A stretch of DNA of 64,000 bases from JASSUD01 sp031963005. Lineage in GTDB: Bacteria > Pseudomonadota > Gammaproteobacteria > Burkholderiales > Burkholderiaceae. The notes beneath the pieces were generated by a model. That model saw only the letters and a program-made list of their open reading frames with translations, searched no databases and was not told where the DNA came from. The position numbers and the translations under genes were made by a program. Positions 43,017 through 52,402 of the stretch are shown in pieces (the first letter of the stretch is position 1; each line of letters starts with the position of its first letter). The stretch spans positions 62,001-126,000 of the forward strand of contig JASSUL010000001.1 of NCBI GenBank assembly GCA_031963005.1. Reading direction: 5' to 3'.

Positions 43017-45144
43017 TCGAGATGCCCTCCTGTACGCTAGCGCCAAAAATGCGCTCCTTCAGCGCAGTGAGCTGATCGCGTGCCTGAGCGGCTTTCTCAA
43101 ATTCTAAATTCTTGGAATGGTCGAGCATTTGCTTTTCAAGTTGTTTGAGCGCTCTGGCGAGCTGTTTTTCGCTCATTGCGTCGAAATTGGCTTGATCTGC
43201 TGCGCGTGTTTTCTCCGCTTTATATTTCGTGCGTGCGTCTTGCGCATTATAGACGCCATCAATAATGTCTTTAATGCGTTTGACAACGCCCTTGGGCTCA
43301 ATACCATGTTTGGCGTTATGTGCTTCTTGCTTTGCACGGCGACGGTTGGTTTCGGTGATGGCACGCTTCATGGAGTCGGTTTGCACATCGGCATACAAAA
43401 TCGCTTTACCATGCACATTACGCGCAGCACGACCGATCGTTTGAATTAAAGAGCGCTCTGAACGCAAAAAGCCTTCTTTATCGGCATCAAAGATGGCGAC
43501 TAGCGAGACTTCGGGAATATCTAGTCCTTCACGCAATAAATTAATACCGACCAATACATCAAATGCCCCTAAGCGCAGATCACGAATAATTTCCACCCGC
43601 TCGACCGTGTCGATATCGCTATGTAAATAGCGTATCTTGACCCCATTTTCTGAGAGAAATTCGGTCAATTGCTCGGCCATGCGTTTGGTCAATACCGTAA
43701 TCAGCACACGCTCTTGCCGAGCGGCCCGTTTTCCAATTTCACCTAAAACATCGTCGACTTGCGAGCGCGCTGGACGCACTTCAATTTCTGGGTCAATTAA
43801 TCCCGTCGGGCGCACTACTTGCTCGGCGACCTGACTCGACATCTTTTGCTCATACGCAGCAGGCGTAGCGGACACAAAAATGACTTGTCGGACTTTTTCC
43901 TCAAACTCCGCGAATTTTAAAGGGCGGTTATCTAGCGCCGAAGGCAGGCGAAAACCGTAGTTCACGAGATTCTCTTTACGTGCGCGGTCTCCGTTATACA
44001 TCCCAGTAAACTGACCGATGAGGACATGCGATTCATCTAAACACATCAAGGCATCGGCAGGAAGATAATCCACGAGGGTGGGAGGTGGCTCGCCAGGAAG
44101 CGCGCCTGATAAATGGCGAGAGTAATTTTCAATGCCTTTGCAAAATCCTAGCTCTTGCAGCATTTCTAGGTCAAAGCGTGTGCGCTGTTCTAAACGCTGA
44201 GCCTCGACCAGCTTGCCTTCTTGATGAAAAAACTCCAGTCGTTCGCGCAGCTCTGCTTTGATCGCATCCATCGCTCGCAGTACCGTATCGCGTGGAGTCA
44301 CGTAATGCGAGGAAGGATATACCGTAAATCTTGCCAAACTATGCTCAACGCGCCCAGTGAGGGGATCAAAGAGATAGAGCGCATCAATCTCATCATCAAA
44401 CAATTCAATACGTACCGCACGCTGCGCATGCTCTGCGGGGAATACATCGATCGTTTCTCCACGCACTCGAAAAGTGCCGCGCTGAAAATCGGTATCGTTG
44501 CGGGTGTATTGCATGGCGATCAGGCGTGCAATCACCTCTCGGTGCAAGATCTTATCACCTCGGCGTAACACCAAAATCATCCGGTGATAGTCATTAGGAT
44601 TACCTATCCCGTAAATCGCTGAGACCGTCGCAACAATGATTACATCGCGCCGCTCTAATAAACTTTTCGTCGCCGAGAGCCGCATTTGCTCGATATGTTC
44701 ATTGATCGACGAATCTTTCTCAATAAATACATCGCGCTGCGGCACATACGCTTCTGGCTGATAATAGTCGTAGTACGATACAAAGTATTCAACGGCATTA
44801 CGCGGAAAAAACTCTCGAAACTCTGAGTAAAGCTGCGCCGCTAAGGTTTTATTCGGCGCAAATACGATAGCAGGCCGACCTAAGCGTGCGATGACATTTG
44901 CCATCGTAAAGGTCTTCCCTGAGCCTGTGACCCCTAGCAGCGTTTGAAAAGATAAGCCTTCTTGCACCCCTTCGACTAACTGCTCGATTGCGGTAGGTTG
45001 ATCGCCTGCAGGGGCATAGAGTTGGTACAACTCGTAGGGGGAATCTGGAAAGCGTATAAACAGGCTTTCATCCAACGCGGTCTTTTCTTCCGCGTCGCTA
45101 TGAGGTGTGGAGGGTATCGCTTCTTGCATAGGGCCAAGATCCAT
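42997..45144 (-). CDS. uvrB: excinuclease ABC subunit B
   Basis: UvrB is the damage-verifying helicase-like subunit of nucleotide excision repair. Motifs are Walker A GVTGSGKTFTMAN, the beta-hairpin FVSYYDYYQPEAYVP, LMCLDESHVLIGQFTGMYNG, the motif V/VI region (LLREGLDIPEVSLVAIFDAD, then TIGRAARN) and the C-terminal UVR motif (LEKQMLDHSKNLEFEKAAQA). The frame is open to 45222. I place the start at 45144 (MDLGPMQEAIPST); 45129 is also possible. It is followed by ruvC in an overlapping repair pair and is divergent from tyrB. Confidence 0.96.
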   Translation of the reverse strand: MDLGPMQEAIPSTPHSDAEEKTALDESLFIRFPDSPYELYQLYAPAGDQPTAIEQLVEGVQEGLSFQTLLGVTGSGKTFTMANVIARLGRPAIVFAPNKTLAAQLYSEFREFFPRNAVEYFVSYYDYYQPEAYVPQRDVFIEKDSSINEHIEQMRLSATKSLLERRDVIIVATVSAIYGIGNPNDYHRMILVLRRGDKILHREVIARLIAMQYTRNDTDFQRGTFRVRGETIDVFPAEHAQRAVRIELFDDEIDALYLFDPLTGRVEHSLARFTVYPSSHYVTPRDTVLRAMDAIKAELRERLEFFHQEGKLVEAQRLEQRTRFDLEMLQELGFCKGIENYSRHLSGALPGEPPPTLVDYLPADALMCLDESHVLIGQFTGMYNGDRARKENLVNYGFRLPSALDNRPLKFAEFEEKVRQVIFVSATPAAYEQKMSSQVAEQVVRPTGLIDPEIEVRPARSQVDDVLGEIGKRAARQERVLITVLTKRMAEQLTEFLSENGVKIRYLHSDIDTVERVEIIRDLRLGAFDVLVGINLLREGLDIPEVSLVAIFDADKEGFLRSERSLIQTIGRAARNVHGKAILYADVQTDSMKRAITETNRRRAKQEAHNAKHGIEPKGVVKRIKDIIDGVYNAQDARTKYKAEKTRAADQANFDAMSEKQLARALKQLEKQMLDHSKNLEFEKAAQARDQLTALKERIFGASVQEGISNEDYRD

Positions 45145-45281
45145 TAGGGGGGCGTTCCACTCTAAAATCGCGCTTTTTACAACCAGTGCGCTAAAAAACG
45201 GACATTCTAAAGATCCTTGCACTCAAAATCCGGCAAAATTATATTTTTCTGTGTTTTCATTTTGTTTTTTTAGAGTTATTC

Positions 45282-46520
45282 ATGACCACTGCTGCTTTTT
45301 TCCCCCATCTCGAACTCGCTCCTGGTGACCCTATCCTTGGCCTGAATGAGGCTTTTCAAGCCGATACGCGCGAACAGAAAGTGAATTTAGGCATCGGCGT
45401 CTATACGGATGAGAATGGACGTCTTCCTATTTTAAAAGCCGTGCAAGAAGCCGAGCAGGCACTCGCACAAGCAGCACGGCCGCGCGGATATTTACCTATC
45501 CAAGGTACTTCTGTCTATGGCCAAGCGGTACAAACACTGGTCTTTGGAGAAGCTTCTCACACACGTCAAAGTGGTCACATCGCGACCGTACAAACGCTCG
45601 GAGGGACGGGAGCGCTCAAAATAGGGGCTGATTTCTTTAAACGCGTTTTTGCTTCGATGGCTCCTCACAACGGTGCGGCACGGCGCCCTCAGGTCGCTAT
45701 TAGCACCCCCAGCTGGGAAAATCATCGTGCCATATTTGAAACGTCCGGTTTTGAAGTCCTCGATTACCCTTATTACGATGCAGCGAACCATTGTGTCGAT
45801 ATCGAAGGCCTGCTTCGCGCATTAGAAAGCTATGCACCTGGCACGCTCGTATTGCTACACGCCTGCTGCCACAACCCCACTGGCGTTGATTTGAGCCATG
45901 AGCAATGGATCCGCATTATCAATACGCTCAAAGCGCGTCAACTCATCCCCTTCTTAGATATGGCCTACCAAGGGTTTAGCCAGAGTCTGGATGATGATGC
46001 ACAAGCAGTACGTTTATGCGCAGAAGCGGGAATACCGACCTGGGTTGGGAACTCCTTCTCCAAGACTTTTTCGCTCTATGGTGAGCGTATTGGAGCGCTT
46101 TCTATTGTCACGGCCAGCGCAGAAGAAGCCACACGGGTGCTCTCTCAAATAAAACAAGTTATCCGCACTAACTACTCGAACCCACCCACCCACGGGGCCG
46201 CATTGGTGAGCCGGATATTAACGACCCCCGATTTACGCGCACTGTGGGAGCAAGAGTTAACCGAGATGCGTGAACGCATTCACACAATGCGCCATGCCTT
46301 AGTCGATGCACTTGCTCAACGGAAAGTCGCGCAGAATTTTGACTTTGTGAAACGTCAGTGCGGCATGTTTTCGTATTCCGGCTTAAGTCCTGCGCAAGTC
46401 GATCAATTACGCGAAGCATTTGGTTTTTATGCGGTACGTACTGGACGTATTTGTCTCGCAGCATTAAATACGCGCAATCTGGAGCGTGTTGCAGACGGTA
46501 TAGCCCATGTTTTAATGTAA
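45282..46520 (+). CDS. tyrB: aromatic amino acid aminotransferase
   Basis: PLP enzyme of the aspartate/aromatic aminotransferase subfamily. The PLP lysine is in NSFSKTFSLYGERIGALS. Other class I motifs are HACCHNPTGVDLSHEQW, TYSNPPTHG-like NYSNPPTHGAALV, and the C-terminal RICLAALNTRNL. The 412 residues are of family length. In Burkholderia relatives this gene is divergent from uvrB, as here, so the local order is conserved. Substrate (Tyr/Phe against Asp) cannot be decided from the sequence by eye. Confidence 0.93.
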   Translation: MTTAAFFPHLELAPGDPILGLNEAFQADTREQKVNLGIGVYTDENGRLPILKAVQEAEQALAQAARPRGYLPIQGTSVYGQAVQTLVFGEASHTRQSGHIATVQTLGGTGALKIGADFFKRVFASMAPHNGAARRPQVAISTPSWENHRAIFETSGFEVLDYPYYDAANHCVDIEGLLRALESYAPGTLVLLHACCHNPTGVDLSHEQWIRIINTLKARQLIPFLDMAYQGFSQSLDDDAQAVRLCAEAGIPTWVGNSFSKTFSLYGERIGALSIVTASAEEATRVLSQIKQVIRTNYSNPPTHGAALVSRILTTPDLRALWEQELTEMRERIHTMRHALVDALAQRKVAQNFDFVKRQCGMFSYSGLSPAQVDQLREAFGFYAVRTGRICLAALNTRNLERVADGIAHVLM

Positions 46521-46531
46521 TCTCAGACCCT

Positions 46532-46554
46532 ACGCGCAGTCCGCCACTGCGCGT
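46532..46554 (+). terminator. hairpin after tyrB
   Basis: ACGCGCAGT and ACTGCGCGT form a 9-bp stem with a 5-nt loop 11 bp after the tyrB stop. The T-run is weak (TTCCTC), so read-through into the chaperone gene is possible. Confidence 0.5.
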
Positions 46555-46584
46555 TCCTCAAGTCTGAAACATGGGATATATCCA

Positions 46585-47040
46585 ATGAGCGCCGAACGCT
46601 ATGAAGAATTATTGCTCGACCTCTGCGAAGTGGTCGGTTTTCCCGATGCGCAATCTATAATCGACACCCGTTCGATGGAAGTAGAAGGGTTTGATGTGCA
46701 GTTTGAGCATTACGAAGAAGATATCGGCGCCATTTATTTAAATTTTCACTATGGCACGGTCACGGCTGGGCGCACCTTGGTCGTCTTTCGTTTGATGCTA
46801 GAAGCCAATTTAATGATCTATGCGCAAGATCAAGCCCAACTCGGCGTTGATGCAGAAACGGGAGGGGCCATTTTAATCGTTCGCGTGATTATGTCAGACG
46901 AAGTCAACGGCAGTTGGCTAGCGGATCTCCTTGCACATTATTGTGAACATGGTCGTTATTGGAAAAAAAGTATTTTTGAATCTACCGATCAAATGTTTGA
47001 AGGAATTGCGTCTGGGCAATTTATTTGGATTCAGGCTTGA
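46585..47040 (+). CDS. CesT-family type III secretion chaperone
   Basis: The acidic 151-residue protein has the class I chaperone pattern: an N-terminal helix YEELLLDLCEVVGFPDAQSI, then beta strands (VQFEHYEEDIGAIYLNFHYG), a dimer-type helix LMLEANLMIYAQDQAQLGVD, TGGAILIVRVI and a final helix (WLADLLAHYCEHGRYWKKSI). Such proteins bind the N-terminal part of an effector and deliver it to the type III apparatus. Its likely clients are nearby: the coiled-coil protein at 47212-47886 and the 1332-residue protein at 48243-52241. No hrpII box was found in the 64-bp gap after tyrB. A strong terminator follows. Confidence 0.7.
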   Translation: MSAERYEELLLDLCEVVGFPDAQSIIDTRSMEVEGFDVQFEHYEEDIGAIYLNFHYGTVTAGRTLVVFRLMLEANLMIYAQDQAQLGVDAETGGAILIVRVIMSDEVNGSWLADLLAHYCEHGRYWKKSIFESTDQMFEGIASGQFIWIQA

Positions 47041-47056
47041 GTTACTGGATATGCAT

Positions 47057-47112
47057 GATGCCCTAGTAAGTAATGCTGGATAAGTTAGCATTACTTACTA
47101 GGGCATCTTTTA
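47057..47112 (+). terminator. perfect 21-bp hairpin terminator after the chaperone gene
   Basis: GATGCCCTAGTAAGTAATGCT (47057-47077) pairs exactly with 47087-47107 over a 9-nt loop and is followed by TTTTA. It ends the chaperone transcript. Confidence 0.85.
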
Positions 47113-47211
47113 TTTATATAATATAGAAGTAGCGATATTTTATAGTGTATGGGCTTTGAATTGATATTTCTGGATATATCTATTTTCCTAGCTTTGTAAA
47201 TGTACAAGAGA

Positions 47212-47886
47212 TTAATGAGATAACTGTAACATATACTCGGATATCTTTTTCAGCCACTCAAGCTCAGCTTGCAGCAAATTGAGCTGTATCATCTCCTGTT
47301 TATATTGCATATTTTGGTGATGCTCGTTCATCTCCATTACATGCATTTGTTTTTTATATTCCAATTTCTGTTTTTCTTTTTCTAAATGCAAGTCATGCAT
47401 TTCTTTGTTTAAGCTCCCCATCTCTTCATCAAATTTCATTTTTGTTGCATGTTTACTCCCTCCTGGCGCAAACATATCTGGATTGTTTGCTTCATATTCA
47501 CTTACCATTTTCTCCAGAGCACTCTTTTTTTGTTCAAAATCCTTTTCTGCAGATTTACTCCCTCCTGACGCAAAAATATCTGGATTGTTTGCGATATATT
47601 CACTTAAGTCTTTCTCCAGAGCATTCCTTTTTTGTTCAACCTCTTTTATTTGCTTTTGAACTTGCTCTCTTTTCATAGCGATTGAAGGTGATTTTCCTGG
47701 GCCAACCTGTAGATTTCTACCTGTGCCGCCTGTCATTTGCAAACCTCCTATTTCTGCAAGAGGCCCTTGAGCATTTTCAAGTGCTTTTTTAAATGCTTTC
47801 TTTTTTTGAGAGGATTGCCCTATTTGGGCATTTTTTCTGACACCGCTATTCGGTGCGACCCCGCGCAATCGATCTATACCAGGCAT
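47212..47886 (-). CDS. coiled-coil protein with internal duplication, putative type III secreted
   Basis: Unrecognised 224-residue protein. The N terminus is basic and Gly/Gln-rich (GVRKNAQIGQSSQKKKAFKK). Residues about 80-155 hold two copies of one unit, ALEKDLSEYIANNPDIFASG then GSKS, and ALEKMVSEYEANNPDMFAPG then GSKH. The C terminus is a Met/Glu/Lys/Gln-rich coiled coil, LHLEKEKQKLEYKKQMHVME, ending KKISEYMLQLSH. GGGGAAG lies 4 nt before the ATG. An exact hrpII box lies 121 bp upstream on the same strand. Together with the neighbouring chaperone this supports a type III substrate, which is still inference. Confidence 0.6.
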   Translation of the reverse strand: MPGIDRLRGVAPNSGVRKNAQIGQSSQKKKAFKKALENAQGPLAEIGGLQMTGGTGRNLQVGPGKSPSIAMKREQVQKQIKEVEQKRNALEKDLSEYIANNPDIFASGGSKSAEKDFEQKKSALEKMVSEYEANNPDMFAPGGSKHATKMKFDEEMGSLNKEMHDLHLEKEKQKLEYKKQMHVMEMNEHHQNMQYKQEMIQLNLLQAELEWLKKISEYMLQLSH

Positions 47887-48007
47887 CTGTCTTCCCCTTT
47901 AAAAGTCAATCCGCAACATCTCTACGCTTTCACAACATGCCTATCTTATAAAATACATGGCTAGACATAGTTATAAAACACCCCCTTTCACCCTCACTAC
48001 ATAACAA

Positions 48008-48031
48008 CGAAAATCTGCTCACTTTTGCGAA
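48008..48031 (-). promoter_or_regulatory. exact hrpII/PIP box, reverse strand
   Basis: On the reverse strand: TTCG (48031-48028), 16 bases, TTCG (48011-48008). A TATAAC-type -10 lies about 32 bp further. The coiled-coil gene starts 121 bp downstream. It is paired with the forward box at 48120 in the same spacer. Confidence 0.7.
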
Positions 48032-48119
48032 TGCGATGCCGATTTCTTAAAAAGCGTACGACAAACCTTTTTAACCTATTACCGTTTATCTGCATCCCTC
48101 TTCTCTAGCACACGTCTCC

Positions 48120-48143
48120 TTCGCATCACTATCCTTGCTTTCG
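48120..48143 (+). promoter_or_regulatory. exact hrpII/PIP box, forward strand
   Basis: TTCG at 48120-48123, 16 bases, TTCG at 48140-48143 (TTCGC-N15-TTCGT in PIP-box form). CAATAT at 48178 or TATCGT at 48181 could be the -10, slightly further than the usual 30-32 bp. The large gene starts at 48243. Confidence 0.7.
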
Positions 48144-48242
48144 TTTTACTCCATCAATCCTCGACCAAGAGGCAAGACAATATCGTTATCAATTTCTTTC
48201 TGCCGCCTGGTCTCTCGGTATAGGGATACTGAACTAGGCTCG

Positions 48243-51200
48243 ATGAGCACTATAACGATGAATCCATCCACACCACTGCAGTCAACGGAAAGTGAGCCAG
48301 GTGAAGCCAGGCCTGTAGCTTCTCTCTTTGGTTCTTTATCTACCAATACCCATCGTACGACGCCCTCTTCAGTACGCTCTAACCCATTGCATCCAAGTAC
48401 CACGCCCGCGCACCCGCATTCTATTGAAGGCCATTACCGACATGAGGAACTCGGCCAGCTGCATGGACATCATCCTATACATACCAGCACTCCCTCTATT
48501 TCCAAGGTCCAGGCTAAACAAGCCGCCCCTACACCGCAGACACCAACACCGCCCCCGGCATCCCATGTGAAGATTCCCCACTGGGTAAGCCTAAACATCC
48601 CAAAAACCATCAAAAAAGCTATGCATAAACTTTTTTATCGCAAAGCAATCCAAAAAGCGCATCAAAACATACTACTGTCAGAACAAGCTTTAACAGGAGA
48701 GGATGCTGCTTTGGATGCCTATATAGAAACCCTGTCTAAAAAGCCCTCTTCTACTGGGAATGCATATAACGAGGAAGATATAGCGCATTTGCCAACCAAA
48801 AAATCAGACATGCAATCACTCAAGGAAAAGTGGCATGCTTTCGTCTCTTCTAAAAAAACCGCTGATCAAGAAACGCATACTCCCTCCTCTACGCATCTTA
48901 CTAACCCTGTACCAACACCACTTCTACATGCCGATTCTTCCGCTACTTTGCTGAATGAACCTGAACCTTCCTCTGCCCAAAAGCCTAAGGCCTCTTACAG
49001 ACCTGCTGAGCTCTTATTACTGCGCACTACGATGCGCAGCTGTGATGGAGATACGGCCTTAGCAGGAGCGGTATTTGAAAAATTGGCGCAACCGTTGTAT
49101 TCGCCATCTATGGTTGAAAAAACGGCAAAAGAGACGTTGAACGCGCTGCCACCCTCTGCGCAGAGTATGTCTACTTCTCCTAGTTCCTTTGAATTGGATT
49201 TTGAATCTTCCTTGTGGACTGAAAAAACACTTTCTGCAGCAGATGGACTCATTGATTATGCGCACACAGAACGCGTTAAGCACGCCGCCTTGCAGTGTGC
49301 GCAAACCCTGGCAAGCAGTAATAGCTTAGCCCTTGCACCCTTACTTGCACAGCAATGCGATAAAAGGGAAGATGAACTAAATATAAGCCGATGCAGCAAA
49401 GAAGCGGCGCTGAAGGTGTATTTACAGACAGGTGATACCTTAGGATTAAAGCCCGATCATCCCTCGATGCAATTTGAGGCCCCTAAAACTTCAAAGGAAA
49501 TGTATGCACAACGGGCCAATATGGGGGCGCAAGCAATACTGTATGCAATTGCTCATCAAAAAGAGATTACATTAGAGGCTCCAAAGCCGCAGATAGAGGA
49601 AGCTCCTACGCAAGAAGCATTCCCACGGCTTACCTCCACCTTCACAGAGACTAACGACAAAATTATCCTGTCTGAAGAAATATGGACCGCCTATATCAGC
49701 AACCTGTGGGGCTACGATGACCTCAGCCTCAACAGCACCCAAGATCGTGCTGCAGGCACCATTTTAAAAAATAGAAGCACTTACTTGCATCGCGCTCAAA
49801 AATATCAAGAAGCGCATAACCGGCTAAAAAAGGCCAAACAAGTATTACTCCAAGAAAGGTCGACTTCAGCCATCAAGGAAGGCATGCATGCACAAACAGC
49901 GATATTTAAACGCTATGCAGGGCAATTGATAGGCAAGGGCAAAACGCCCGTTTCGCTGCCACGATCGGTATTTCTCAGCGAGAATCATCCGATAGATGAA
50001 GATACGTACCGTGAAGCCATTGGTACGGCTATTCAATCACTACAAAAACATTGCCTGTTCCAGCTGAGTCTTAACCCTCTAGGCGATGAGCATGATTACA
50101 AAACCGCTGTAGATATGGCTTTTACCTGGGCTAATCTTCAAGTATGGAGCCAGCGCAATATCAAAGGGAAAGCGATTCTTAGCGAATATCGCAATGCCAA
50201 GGCTACACACACCCTGGAACTCACGAAGGATTTGCTTAATAAGCTGCCTAAAGAAGGTGGAAATGAAGAGGTAAATGAAGGGGGAAATGGAGCATTAGCT
50301 TACTTTTCTAAGAACCAAAAAGCGTATAAAAAAGAACTCAGCCGTTCTTGGATCCCTTTTTTTTCTAAACCTGTGTTTTTCAGCATAGAAAAATTAGAAG
50401 AGATCGCAAGCACGGTATTTTCTCTACCGGATACGGCAACACCGGAGACCAAAGCCAAATTTGAGGAATACAAAACCCAATTTGATAAATCTTTAGAAGA
50501 AGCACTACATGCTTCCCGTGGAGCGCCTTTACAAGAAGCACGTGAAGCAATTAAAAAGGCCCACAACCTTTCCACAGACAATACCGAATCCTCGACAGCG
50601 GCGATTGATGCGCTTTTAGCCATAGAGCGCTCACAGATTGTCAATCTACCACCTGGCAGTAGCACCACCACCTTGAATGGCAATCCACGCGGCATAAATA
50701 CAGGCCCTGTCCGAACTATTCCGCCCGTAACGCTTAGCCCTGAAATAGGAGGCGAATATAACCGAAGCGCCCTTGCACAAATTCAGGTACATAAAGCAGG
50801 CTTTAGCATGGCATGGGGGCAAAAGCTAGATATGCATGTTCTGCTAGGAAACAGCGTATATGGAGGGATTCCGCCATTCAAATGGGGCTCATTCAAACTA
50901 TCGCTTGGAGCAAGTGTAAGTGCGAATATCAAGTTTAAAAAACAAAACACGCACAAAACAGTGCTACGTATGCAATACGATGCCGAGGATTTATCTGGTA
51001 CAGAAGCAACACAAAAAACGATGCGTGAAATAAAAGCCGCTGCTACCCAACATATATTGCAAGACGCGATACCTCAAGCAGAACACTTATCGTTAGCGCA
51101 TATTAAAAATCTCACGGATCACAACAAGAAGGAAGCCGCCAAATATACGCGTCGTCAACAGTACTGGAGCAATCTAACCCGTGCAGCATTCTATGAACCT

Positions 51201-52241
51201 GGTTTATCGATTAGTGAACAAACCGTAGAAAGTGTACGTATCACGAACTCCTATAGCGCACAAACTAGCGCGTATATGGGATCTAATGCCTATCCCAATG
51301 TCCCAACTGTCGGCCCTCTCATTGGTGTCCATGTAGAACATACCCCCTATGAGGCCAGCCGTGCTTTCCACATACAAAATGGGCACCGCCAACAGCAATC
51401 ACTGAGCCAAGGTAGCTCTCATCAAGAAAAAATTTCAGCATCTATCGGCATGTTTGCCTCTGCCTCGCCAATACGCCTGCCTTTGCGTTTTGAACCTATC
51501 CGGATGAAGTTCGCGCGCCATATCCCACTGATTAAATTCGAAAAGCTACTTGGGAACCGTGGCAAAAGCGCTAACTTAGAATATACCTATAGCGCAACCC
51601 AGTTAGGCCCTTCTCCTATTAACCTGTCTATAGAAACGCAACGCTCTGGTTTTAAAAACTTTGGCAAACAAACCAAATTGCTCCATAAAATTACTAGGCG
51701 AAAAGATGCCATGCTTAAAAATTACTGGAAAGCGCACTATGGGGATGACAACGTAGAAACATTGCTTTCAAAATGTCATCATAAAGAGCGACATAGCAAC
51801 TGGGTATTACGAGAAAACTATGCATTGAAAGAAAATCCTAACGACATCCTCACTATGCATTTAGAAAATGCACAATTTGATAAAAAAGAATCAAAAGCAT
51901 ACAAAAAGCGCCCAGCAAATTCGCCTCGCGATGCCACATCAAAGAAACGTGAACTTGAAATCTATATCGAAGAAACGCAGCAAAGAATAGCGCAGATTTA
52001 TGCAGATCAACTCCAAACTGCACCTATACCAGAAGCGCCCCAGATAGAGGATATGGCTCCAAAAACGTTTTTCCCTCATCTGATAGATACAGGCTTTCAA
52101 GCAGAGAATGTCACTACCAAATCACGCTCTAGAGGTTGGAATATGCTGCTTAGACTGGAGCGTGAGCAAATTCAAACCTCGACTATACGCACAGTTGAAC
52201 TACAACCTATAACGCAGCCCAGCCCACGTAGGTTGGGGTGA
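48243..52241 (+). CDS. very large putative type III effector, unknown family
   Basis: The 1332-residue product has an N-terminal Ser/Thr/Pro-rich, disordered part of about 130 residues, typical of type III signals. Helical, charged regions follow (KIPHWVSLNIPKTIKKAMHK, LAGAVFEKLAQPLYSPSMVE). From about 890 there is a region with alternating polar and apolar strands (KLDMHVLLGNSVYGGIPPFK, FKLSLGASVSANIKFKKQN), then a helical C terminus with EIYIEETQQRIAQIYADQL. I recognise no family; size, nearby CesT chaperone and strand-rich C-terminal part recall AvrE-like effectors, but no shared motif was found. The frame opens at 48135, but the hrpII box lies at 48120-48143, so the ATG at 48243 is the start. 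The last seven codons come from a palindromic repeat. Confidence 0.65.
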   Translation: MSTITMNPSTPLQSTESEPGEARPVASLFGSLSTNTHRTTPSSVRSNPLHPSTTPAHPHSIEGHYRHEELGQLHGHHPIHTSTPSISKVQAKQAAPTPQTPTPPPASHVKIPHWVSLNIPKTIKKAMHKLFYRKAIQKAHQNILLSEQALTGEDAALDAYIETLSKKPSSTGNAYNEEDIAHLPTKKSDMQSLKEKWHAFVSSKKTADQETHTPSSTHLTNPVPTPLLHADSSATLLNEPEPSSAQKPKASYRPAELLLLRTTMRSCDGDTALAGAVFEKLAQPLYSPSMVEKTAKETLNALPPSAQSMSTSPSSFELDFESSLWTEKTLSAADGLIDYAHTERVKHAALQCAQTLASSNSLALAPLLAQQCDKREDELNISRCSKEAALKVYLQTGDTLGLKPDHPSMQFEAPKTSKEMYAQRANMGAQAILYAIAHQKEITLEAPKPQIEEAPTQEAFPRLTSTFTETNDKIILSEEIWTAYISNLWGYDDLSLNSTQDRAAGTILKNRSTYLHRAQKYQEAHNRLKKAKQVLLQERSTSAIKEGMHAQTAIFKRYAGQLIGKGKTPVSLPRSVFLSENHPIDEDTYREAIGTAIQSLQKHCLFQLSLNPLGDEHDYKTAVDMAFTWANLQVWSQRNIKGKAILSEYRNAKATHTLELTKDLLNKLPKEGGNEEVNEGGNGALAYFSKNQKAYKKELSRSWIPFFSKPVFFSIEKLEEIASTVFSLPDTATPETKAKFEEYKTQFDKSLEEALHASRGAPLQEAREAIKKAHNLSTDNTESSTAAIDALLAIERSQIVNLPPGSSTTTLNGNPRGINTGPVRTIPPVTLSPEIGGEYNRSALAQIQVHKAGFSMAWGQKLDMHVLLGNSVYGGIPPFKWGSFKLSLGASVSANIKFKKQNTHKTVLRMQYDAEDLSGTEATQKTMREIKAAATQHILQDAIPQAEHLSLAHIKNLTDHNKKEAAKYTRRQQYWSNLTRAAFYEPGLSISEQTVESVRITNSYSAQTSAYMGSNAYPNVPTVGPLIGVHVEHTPYEASRAFHIQNGHRQQQSLSQGSSHQEKISASIGMFASASPIRLPLRFEPIRMKFARHIPLIKFEKLLGNRGKSANLEYTYSATQLGPSPINLSIETQRSGFKNFGKQTKLLHKITRRKDAMLKNYWKAHYGDDNVETLLSKCHHKERHSNWVLRENYALKENPNDILTMHLENAQFDKKESKAYKKRPANSPRDATSKKRELEIYIEETQQRIAQIYADQLQTAPIPEAPQIEDMAPKTFFPHLIDTGFQAENVTTKSRSRGWNMLLRLEREQIQTSTIRTVELQPITQPSPRRLG

Positions 52242-52318
52242 GGCATGAACCCCAACATTGATCTGCCCAATTGCCACCGCAAACACGTTGGGGTTCGTGC
52301 CTCACCCCAACCTACAAC
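52225..52318. repeat. GTAGGTTGGGGTGA palindromic element, copy 2
   Basis: Outer inverted arms GTAGGTTGGGGTGAGGC (from 52228) and GCCTCACCCCAACCTAC (to about 52315), inner CCCAACA copies, and CCCAATTGCCACCGC shared with copy 1 at 11122-11258. The first arm supplies the codons PRRLG and the TGA stop of the large upstream gene. Confidence 0.8.
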
Positions 52319-52402
52319 ACAGCCCATCAATACGTAAATACTTTTTTGAAGCCGCACAGTACGCTTATCACTTCATCATGCCTGCTGTCCAAAGGATGTG
52401 TC

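Noticed and set aside
44221..44568. Forward frame inside uvrB
   Set aside because: It is a shadow of uvrB, which shows every family motif in its own frame.
48135..48242. Upstream extension of the 1332-residue gene
   Set aside because: The first codons lie inside the exact hrpII box, and the promoter would be downstream of that start.
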